DNA of 6,596 nt from an uncultured Eubacteriales bacterium (lineage in GTDB: Bacteria > Bacillota > Clostridia > Peptostreptococcales > Anaerovoracaceae), in contig CAUEYG010000090.1 in assembly GCA_959021945.1 (NCBI GenBank), positions 1 through 6,596 of the forward strand, given 5' to 3'. The translations under genes were made by a program, and so were the position numbers. This document shows, piece by piece, positions 1 through 4,300 of the stretch (position 1 is the stretch's first letter; each line of letters opens with the position of its first letter). Below the pieces are notes generated by a model that had not been told where the DNA came from, searched no databases, and was given only the letters and a program-made list of their open reading frames with translations.

Positions 1-1
1 G

Positions 2-409
2 ACCAAAGAACAAATGGACCAGGCGATAGCTACATTTAAGGAACAGCAGGCAGCCAACACACCAGACATAAATGCTATGCAGACACAGCTTACGCAGGCC
101 CAGGCTGCTGCGGTACAGGCAAATGTGGAAAAAGAAGCTATGTTCATGGCGGGAGAGTTAGGGGTTGAGCTGAAAACAATGCCTTACGTCCTGAAACTGG
201 CTGATCTGAGCAATGTAGCTGATGATAAAGGCAGCATAAATAAAGAGACACTGAAAACAGCGCTGAATAAAGTCCTGGAAGAGCTTCCACAGTTAAAACC
301 GGAAACACAGAATCAGCAGGGCGGGTTTAGACAGATAGGCGCAGGCGGCCAAGGCGGTGCTCCAAACGTGGATGACCAGTTGGCGGCTATTTTTGGTAAT
401 AAAAAGTAA
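2..409 (+). CDS. Phage capsid scaffolding protein, C-terminal part (5' end outside window)
   Basis: The frame is open to the left edge, so the ATG at 14 is probably internal and the true start lies upstream; 135 codons plus the TAA stop are visible. The first half is Gln/Ala-rich and should be helical or coiled coil. A middle segment follows with an alternating charged/hydrophobic pattern (ELGVELKTMPYVLKLADLS, visible residues about 53-71). The end is a Gln/Gly-rich flexible linker and a short acidic-then-hydrophobic tail, DDQLAAIFGNKK. This layout, directly before the capsid gene, is typical of scaffolding proteins of the DUF4355-like type in Firmicutes phages. Such proteins guide procapsid assembly inside the shell and are then removed; the basic C-terminal end of scaffolds usually contacts the coat protein. 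No protease motif is visible in this part. The family call rests on pattern and position. Confidence 0.8.
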   Translation, partial: TKEQMDQAIATFKEQQAANTPDINAMQTQLTQAQAAAVQANVEKEAMFMAGELGVELKTMPYVLKLADLSNVADDKGSINKETLKTALNKVLEELPQLKPETQNQQGGFRQIGAGGQGGAPNVDDQLAAIFGNKK

Positions 410-416
410 AGGAGAT
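408..416 (+). promoter_or_regulatory. Strong ribosome binding site of the major capsid gene
   Basis: AAAGGAGAT lies in the 15-base gap between the scaffold stop and the capsid ATG at 425, with about ten bases between GGAG and the start. It is one of the clearest Shine-Dalgarno matches in the window, which fits the high output needed for coat protein. Confidence 0.8.
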
Positions 417-424
417 AAAGTATT

Positions 425-1327
425 ATGGCAGTATATGATTATGCAGAACAGTTCATGCGTCAGTTGGCGCAGATGTGGACAAGGGAAATGGTATCTTATG
501 ACCTCACCCAGTCCAACCAGGGCATCAAATTTTTAAATGCCCAGACAATCAAGATCCCGAGGATGAGTGTTTCTGGGTACAAAGACCACGACAGAAACAC
601 ACTGGGATTCAATACTGGCACCCTGGCAAATGACTGGGAGCCGAAGAAACTGACACACGACAGGGATATTGAGATTCCGATCGACCCGATGGACATCGAC
701 GAAACAAATCTGGTGCTGGAGATGGGGAATATCCAGAGTGTTTTTGAGAAAGAGCAGGCTATCCCGGAGAAAGACAGCTATAGATTTTCCAAACTCTACT
801 CAGAAGCGAAGTCCTATAAGTCACAGGGGGCTGTGATTGATAATACGGCACTTACAACAGCAAATATCCTGGAGTGGTTCGACGAGCAGATGGCCATCAT
901 GGATGACAAGGCGGTACCACAGGAGGGCCGTATGCTGTATGTTACTTCTGGGATCAATAAAATCCTGAAGAGTGCAGAGGGTATTACCAGAGTAATCAAT
1001 GCAGGGGCCGCTGGAGTAATTGATCGGCGCGTGCATGGTCTGGATGAAGTGGCTATTAAGATAGTGCCGTCTGCACGTTTTAAAACAGCTTACAACTTTA
1101 CTGATGGCTGTGTACCGGCTGACTCTGCAAAACAGATCAATATGATTCTGGTACATCCGGATTGTGTGATCAGCCGCGACAAATACGCCTACATGAAGGT
1201 ATTTACTCCAGGTACAGATTCCAGAACTGCGGATAAATACATCTACCAGAATCGTTATTACACGGATACATTCCTGATCGAACGGAAAGCATGTGGTATT
1301 GCAATCAACGCAGAAGCGGAGGTGTAA
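425..1327 (+). CDS. Major capsid protein, HK97 fold, scaffold-dependent type
   Basis: This 300-residue protein is the main shell subunit of the phage head. The segment HDRDIEIPIDPMDIDETN (residues 78-95) is the pattern seen in many Firmicutes HK97-fold coat proteins: a charged strand, then an Asp-rich turn and ETN leading into the spine helix. Residues 40-75 (IKIPRMSVSGYKDHDR and onward) fit the extended E-loop. The C-terminal part has the usual closing pattern YIYQNRYYTDTFLIERK (about residues 273-289), followed by a hydrophobic strand. There is no long N-terminal delta domain of the kind fused to the HK97 coat protein, which agrees with a separate scaffold gene just upstream. The start is fixed by the AAAGGAG site at 408-414. 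Long reverse-strand frames across this gene are shadows. Function is confident; the exact protein family is not. Confidence 0.92.
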   Translation: MAVYDYAEQFMRQLAQMWTREMVSYDLTQSNQGIKFLNAQTIKIPRMSVSGYKDHDRNTLGFNTGTLANDWEPKKLTHDRDIEIPIDPMDIDETNLVLEMGNIQSVFEKEQAIPEKDSYRFSKLYSEAKSYKSQGAVIDNTALTTANILEWFDEQMAIMDDKAVPQEGRMLYVTSGINKILKSAEGITRVINAGAAGVIDRRVHGLDEVAIKIVPSARFKTAYNFTDGCVPADSAKQINMILVHPDCVISRDKYAYMKVFTPGTDSRTADKYIYQNRYYTDTFLIERKACGIAINAEAEV

Positions 1328-1330
1328 AAG

Positions 1331-1609
1331 ATGAAAGCAGTCAAGGCAAATAAGGAGTACGTTGTAACGGAGGAAAATAAAGCTTTTTATGTTAAACAGG
1401 GGTTTGACATTATTGATGAGGCTGGAAACCTTGTGGCTTATGGAGCCGGAAAAACCGTACCTTATGATGACCATATGAAGGCGGTAAAAGAAGTGGAAAG
1501 GCTGCAGCGATTATGCGCGGAATTGCAGGAAGAGAAATCAAATCTGCGGAAGGAGCTGGAAACTTTGAAGGCGGAAAAGAAGCCAGCAGGCAAGAAAGCC
1601 GGTGAGTGA
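1331..1609 (+). CDS. Small coiled-coil protein of unknown function in the head gene cluster
   Basis: I do not recognise this 92-residue protein. Residues 1-47 look like a small beta-rich domain (KEYVVTEENKAFYVKQGFDI, then a short GNLVAYG turn). Residues 48-82 are strongly helical, with heptad-like hydrophobic spacing (VKEVERLQRLCAELQEEKSN and onward), and the end is Lys-rich (EKKPAGKKAGE). It starts 3 bases after the capsid stop and uses GGAGGTG at 1318-1324, inside the end of the capsid gene, so the two are probably translationally coupled. Many siphophages have a short gene at this place, between coat and connector, sometimes with a HeH/LEM or Rho-N-like fold. A role as a minor head or assembly protein is inferred from position only; a decoration protein is possible but unsupported. 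Confidence 0.8.
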   Translation: MKAVKANKEYVVTEENKAFYVKQGFDIIDEAGNLVAYGAGKTVPYDDHMKAVKEVERLQRLCAELQEEKSNLRKELETLKAEKKPAGKKAGE

Positions 1610-1994
1610 TATGTATAAACCTTATGCAGACGCCGCGTATTACACGGATATCTACAATGGCAGTTTGCTGTCGGATGCTGACCGGGAACGGTATTTAAAA
1701 CAGGCTTCTAGGCATATTGATTCCCTGACCTACAATCGTATTGTAGGCCGGGGATTTTCCAGTTTAACGCCCTTCCAGCAGGAAATTATACAGGAGGTGT
1801 GCTGTCAGCAGGCAGATTTTGAGTATCAGAACCGGGAAATCTTTGACATGATCCTGCAGGGATACAGTATCAATGGCGTGTCCATGCAGTTTGGAGAGAG
1901 CTGGAATGTGACCACGAACAAGGGTATCCCCATGCGGCGTGATGTCTATGAGCAGCTTTGCCAGACAGGCTTGTGCTGCAGATTGTTGAGGTGA
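1602..1994 (+). CDS. Head-tail connector / adaptor protein (SPP1 gp15 or HK97 gp6-like)
   Basis: This protein of about 127-130 residues has the all-helical pattern of the adaptor that sits under the portal ring: an N-terminal YADAAYYTDIYNG segment, an LSDADRERYLKQASRHID helix with an aromatic start, then FQQEIIQEVCCQQADFEYQN, and a late segment with GYSINGVSMQFG. In this family the adaptor extends the DNA channel after packaging. The gene could start at GTG 1602, overlapping the previous gene by 8 bases, or at ATG 1611; GGTGA at 1601-1605 is better spaced for the ATG. The C-terminus carries Cys-Cys (LCCRLLR) and overlaps the signals of the next gene. Placement between capsid and stopper genes strongly supports the role, while the match itself is by pattern. 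Confidence 0.8.
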   Translation: MSDMYKPYADAAYYTDIYNGSLLSDADRERYLKQASRHIDSLTYNRIVGRGFSSLTPFQQEIIQEVCCQQADFEYQNREIFDMILQGYSINGVSMQFGESWNVTTNKGIPMRRDVYEQLCQTGLCCRLLR

Positions 1995-1999
1995 TGTCT

Positions 2000-2335
2000 A
2001 TGTATCCATGTTTGGTGCCTGAATGGGCTTGTACGACAGACATCCATGTAACTATATACAGCGAAGGACTGAATGAGAATGGCGGTCCAGAGGTAGCTTT
2101 TGAGGGAGACCTGCGCTGCAATTATCAGGACAGTGCGAAGACTGTCATTGACAAAGAGCAGAAATATGTGCAGTTGTCCGGGACAGCTCTCTTTCGGGGG
2201 GATATCGCACCGGGGGTAGCCGTTATCTCCGGCGGTACAGTCACAGTATTCGGGGAGACCCGGAACATCCTCCAGGGCATGAAAGCCCGGAACCCGGATG
2301 GCAGCGTAAACTACACGAGGTTGGATATCGTATGA
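2000..2335 (+). CDS. Head closure / stopper protein (minor capsid 1-like, SPP1 gp16-like)
   Basis: The 111-residue product fits the head-closure protein that binds below the adaptor and keeps DNA in the filled head until the tail attaches. It is beta-rich, with EGDLRCNYQDSAKTV near residue 35, a KYVQLSGTALFRGDIAPGV segment in the middle, and the closing GETRNILQGMKARNPDGS then NYTRLDIV. This closing part is common in clostridial phage minor capsid 1 proteins, where the strand after ARNPDGS completes the barrel. I chose ATG 2000 because GAGGTG at 1988-1993 is 6 bases upstream; the ATG at 1994 overlaps the previous stop as TGATG but would have no spacing from that site. An ATG at 1958 is also in frame but lies deep in the upstream gene. 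The 3' end overlaps the next gene by four bases (ATGA). Confidence 0.78.
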   Translation: MYPCLVPEWACTTDIHVTIYSEGLNENGGPEVAFEGDLRCNYQDSAKTVIDKEQKYVQLSGTALFRGDIAPGVAVISGGTVTVFGETRNILQGMKARNPDGSVNYTRLDIV

Positions 2336-2814
2336 TTAATGTTAATTCCATCATAAAAATGGACTGGGGCCGCATACAGGCTCTTACAGACGCACAGGTA
2401 ACAGCCCTTGAGCAAACGGCGGAATATCTGCACACGGAAGTAGTACAGGCGCAGGTGATGCCTTTTGATGACCCCAGAGTAGAAGAATACAAGGTATATG
2501 GTAAGCGCGGTCAGTTTGCTAAAAATGGCCGTGAGTATAAAGGCAAAATAAAGAAGCGTACCCTGCGTGGAGGACATCTTCAAAACGACAGCACCTTTGT
2601 TGATTATTCTGGTTGCAAGTTTGGTAAGGCAACATTGGTTTCAAATACACCCTATGCAAGACGTTTGTATTTTCACCCAGAATATCATTTTGATAAAGGT
2701 GAAAACCCTCATGCTAAGGGCAAATGGCTGGAAGATTGGCTTCCGGGAGGAAGTAAGGACCAGGACTGCCAGAAGACATATAAGCAGATATATAAAAGGA
2801 TTACGGGGGTGTGA
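2332..2814 (+). CDS. Neck / tail-completion protein, minor capsid 2 type (HK97 gp10-like)
   Basis: This 160-residue protein fits the minor capsid 2 family of Firmicutes phages, related in role to HK97 gp10 and SPP1 gp16.1, which act at the head-tail joint or tail-end assembly. The diagnostic part is LVSNTPYARRLYFHPEYHF (residues 102-120) followed by NPHAKGKWLEDWL (125-137). The first motif is the Tyr-Ala aromatic strand of the fold, and the second is the conserved end helix. Before it lies a Lys/Arg-rich stretch (residues 58-80). The N-terminal 35 residues form a helix. Translation is coupled to the upstream gene by an ATGA overlap, with GAGG at 2317-2320 as ribosome binding site. A 105-codon frame at 2567-2884 on the same strand is a shadow. 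The family is confident, the exact place in the virion less so. Confidence 0.85.
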   Translation: MINVNSIIKMDWGRIQALTDAQVTALEQTAEYLHTEVVQAQVMPFDDPRVEEYKVYGKRGQFAKNGREYKGKIKKRTLRGGHLQNDSTFVDYSGCKFGKATLVSNTPYARRLYFHPEYHFDKGENPHAKGKWLEDWLPGGSKDQDCQKTYKQIYKRITGV

Positions 2815-2816
2815 GT

Positions 2817-3209
2817 ATGGAATTGGCAGATATCAAGGACTGGATCAAGACGCTGGGAGTGGGAGACCACTTTTATATAGGTAAGCTGGAAAATAAAAAA
2901 GAGCGGTCTATAGGTGTCTATCAGCGTCAGATTTCTGGCGGCGCAAATATAGCCCTGGGCGGACTGGACAACACAAAGACGGCCAGTAAAGCTGTATCTA
3001 TCTTAATCCATTGGGATAAATATGCCAATGAGACAGAGGAGGCAGCCCAGGCCCTGTATGACAAGCTTTTACATGTAACAGATTTGGAGATTGCCGAAAA
3101 ACATGTGGATTACCTGCAGTTGGATGTACCGGAGCCCATTGACGTGGGAACGGATGACAACGGCGTGTATGAGCGTGTGATCTGGCTGACACTGCATTAC
3201 GAAAGGTAG
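2817..3209 (+). CDS. Tail terminator protein, minor capsid 3 type (SPP1 gp17-like)
   Basis: The product of about 130 residues matches the pattern of minor capsid 3 / tail terminator proteins, which form the ring that ends tube growth and joins tail to head. It begins with a helix (ELADIKDWIKTLGV), then a strand with FYIGKLENKKERSIGVYQR, a loop rich in Gly (SGGANIALGG), the strand KAVSILIHW, a second helix EEAAQALYDKLLHV, and a last pair of strands ending VYERVIWLTLHYER. This alpha-beta order is that of the family. ATG 2817 is preceded by a G-rich stretch (GGGGGTG at 2805-2811); GTG 2811 would overlap the previous stop as GTGA and has AAAGGA ten bases before it. The two starts differ by two residues only. 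It directly precedes the tail tube gene, as expected. Confidence 0.8.
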   Translation: MELADIKDWIKTLGVGDHFYIGKLENKKERSIGVYQRQISGGANIALGGLDNTKTASKAVSILIHWDKYANETEEAAQALYDKLLHVTDLEIAEKHVDYLQLDVPEPIDVGTDDNGVYERVIWLTLHYER

Positions 3210-3217
3210 GTAGAAAA

Positions 3218-3664
3218 ATGGCAGGAAAGACAGGAGTATACCCTTGTTATAAAAACCAGTTCCAGGTAGGGGATGCCAAAGAAGGGGCAACCTCTATTGC
3301 GGATATGGAAACATTTGGCGTCAAATTTGACAATGGCGTAGAAGAATGGTACCCCTTCGATACGGAAGGATGGGCGCGCAGGCTGGCAACAGCGAAGAGC
3401 ATCACCATTTCCGTATCCGGGAAAAGAAATATTGGGGATACCGGAAATGACTATGTATTTAATAAGACTTTTAAGAATGGGCGGGACGCGGAAGGTTATT
3501 TCGGCTGGACATTCCCGGATGGGACGATTATCTCCTGGGATGCTGCAGTTTATAACATCACGAATACGGGGGCAGGTAAATCCACTGAGGTTGGCCCACT
3601 TGAATTTGATGTGATGAGCAATGGAAAACCAACGATAACATTACCATCAGGAGGTGGCGCATAA
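3218..3664 (+). CDS. Major tail tube protein
   Basis: This 148-residue protein is the probable subunit of the tail tube. It shows the N-terminal pattern GVYPCYKNQFQVGD (residues 6-19), then IADMETFGVKFDNGVEEWYP (28-46) and GWARRLATAKSITISVSGKR (51-70), followed by NIGDTGNDYV. Such sequences are typical of tube proteins in clostridial siphophages: a pre-strand, a Trp-containing turn, and the beta-sandwich core holding the small GKRN(x)GD(x)GN loop. The C-terminal strand (STEVGPLEFDVMSNGKPTIT) ends in a Gly-rich tail, and no extra Ig-like domain is attached. AAAGGTAGG at 3202-3210 supports the start, 8 bases after the previous stop. The stop overlaps the next start as TAATG. Confidence 0.87.
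   Translation: MAGKTGVYPCYKNQFQVGDAKEGATSIADMETFGVKFDNGVEEWYPFDTEGWARRLATAKSITISVSGKRNIGDTGNDYVFNKTFKNGRDAEGYFGWTFPDGTIISWDAAVYNITNTGAGKSTEVGPLEFDVMSNGKPTITLPSGGGA
3649..3656 (+). promoter_or_regulatory. Perfect Shine-Dalgarno of the first tail chaperone gene
   Basis: AGGAGGTG ends seven bases before ATG 3664. It lies within the end of the tail tube gene and encodes part of its Gly-rich tail. It is the strongest site in the window and fixes the start at the TAATG overlap. Confidence 0.8.
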
Positions 3665-3960
3665 TGGCAAAGACTATTGACATTACAGACAAACTGGCTT
3701 TTGACGAGAATCCTAAACTGGTCATTAAGGGCAAGGAGCTGGAGGTAAATGCAGACGCTACCACTGTCCTGAAGATTATGGGAATATTGGGTGATGGAGA
3801 AAATGTACAGCCCAATGATGTAGTAAAAATGTATGAGCTGATCTTCAGTGATGCAGACCGTAAAAAAATTGACAAGATGAAACTGCAGTTTTCGGACTTC
3901 CAGACGTTGGTCTTTTCGGCCATCGGCCTGATCACCGGCGAGGAAGAATCGGGAGAGTGA
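3664..3960 (+). CDS. Tail assembly chaperone, first frame (gpG-like)
   Basis: This 98-residue protein sits between tail tube and tape measure, where nearly all siphophages have the gpG-type chaperone that coats the tape measure before the tube polymerises. Visible features are a strand pair (LVIKGKELEVNADA, residues 19-32), then helices TVLKIMGILGD, VVKMYELIFSDADRKKIDKM (about 58-77), and FSDFQTLVFSAIGLITG near the end. The acidic end is GEEESGE. The order of ELIFSDADRKKI then a DF motif is familiar from small Firmicutes chaperones. It starts in a TAATG overlap with the tube gene. Its last codons carry the likely frameshift site, so part of the product is probably extended into the second frame. 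No enzymatic motif is seen. Confidence 0.8.
   Translation: MAKTIDITDKLAFDENPKLVIKGKELEVNADATTVLKIMGILGDGENVQPNDVVKMYELIFSDADRKKIDKMKLQFSDFQTLVFSAIGLITGEEESGE
3951..3960 (+). other. Candidate -2 programmed frameshift site (GGGAGAGTGA)
   Basis: In the first chaperone frame the codons are GGA-GAG-TGA (3952-3960). The second frame begins to be open at 3932 and needs a -2 or +1 change. A tRNA on GAG 3955-3957 can slip back two bases onto GAG 3953-3955 with full re-pairing, while the stop codon waits in the A site. Translation would continue at AGT 3956 as SDDPYYDLIDDF, giving 98 + 114 = 212 residues. I found no P-site codon between 3932 and 3957 that would re-pair well in a +1 slip. A purine-rich GAGGAAG at 3940-3946 could act as an internal Shine-Dalgarno stimulator. 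Frameshifting here is inferred; a -2 slip is established for the equivalent genes of phage Mu. Confidence 0.55.
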
Positions 3961-4030
3961 TGACCCGTACTACGACTTGATAGATGATTTTGGACTTATC
4001 ATATCATCTTTTCAGACGCAGTACGGGTTA
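3961..4030 (+). other. Two-tier RNA stem-loop just after the first chaperone stop
   Basis: Bases 3961-3971 (TGACCCGTACT) pair with 4020-4030 (AGTACGGGTTA) in 11 pairs with a single G-T (G-U in RNA). Inside the loop, 3982-3988 (AGATGAT) pair with 4003-4009 (ATCATCT) in 7 perfect pairs around a 14-base loop. The outer stem begins three bases after the proposed slip codon GAG. It is inside the second chaperone frame, so it is not a terminator; there is also no U tract after it. It may stall ribosomes and stimulate the frameshift. Confidence 0.5.
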
Positions 4031-4300
4031 CGTTTATCCCGGGAGCTGCCCCAAATGAAATGGGATGAATTTAAAGACATGCTGTCTGGTCTGGGACCCG
4101 ATACACCGCTTGGCCGGATTGTGTCTATCAGAGCCGAAGATGACCCGGAAATTTTGGAGTATTTTAGCCCGGAGCAGAAGCGCATCAGAATGGAATGGCG
4201 GACGCGCATGGCAAAAGCCATATCTCAAGAGAATATGGAGGGATTTCTGGAATCCATGAAGCAGGCTCTTATTTATGCAGCGGGAGGTGAGCAAGGGTAA
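3977..4300 (+). CDS. Tail assembly chaperone, second frame (gpT / Gp15 C-terminal-like)
   Basis: The first possible start is TTG 3977, giving 107 residues, but no Shine-Dalgarno precedes it, and the frame is open back to 3932 within the upstream gene. It is therefore probably expressed as the C-terminal half of a frameshift fusion (from AGT 3956; 114 residues added). The pattern is DDFGLIISSFQTQYGLRL, then MKWDEFKDMLSGL with DTPLGRIVSIR. It resembles the C-terminal half of phage Gp15 proteins, in which an Asp-rich helix, a QYGI-like turn, an aromatic-Trp-x-x-F helix with LL-GL, and an I-x-x-R end follow each other. Later comes YFSPEQKRIRMEWRTRMA. In gpG/gpGT systems the T part recruits tube protein to the tape measure. 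Its TAA is followed at once by the tape measure ATG, in the same frame. Confidence 0.75.
   Translation: MIDDFGLIISSFQTQYGLRLSRELPQMKWDEFKDMLSGLGPDTPLGRIVSIRAEDDPEILEYFSPEQKRIRMEWRTRMAKAISQENMEGFLESMKQALIYAAGGEQG

Noticed and set aside
821..1474. A 217-codon open frame on the - strand across the capsid and following gene
   Set aside because: It is antisense to a confidently identified capsid gene, spans a gene boundary, is rich in Cys, His and Ile in a non-protein-like pattern, and has no ribosome binding site I can see.
2567..2884. A 105-codon + strand frame overlapping the minor capsid 2 and tail terminator genes
   Set aside because: Out of frame with two well-supported genes, spans their junction, and has no recognisable pattern.
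3932..3957. A +1 frameshift as the route into the second chaperone frame
   Set aside because: It would give the same frame, but no codon in this interval re-pairs acceptably after a +1 move; the -2 slip at GAGAG explains the layout better. It is not fully excluded.
3961..4030. Stem-loop as an intrinsic transcription terminator
   Set aside because: No T-rich tract follows, the loop is long, and it lies inside coding sequence needed for tail assembly.
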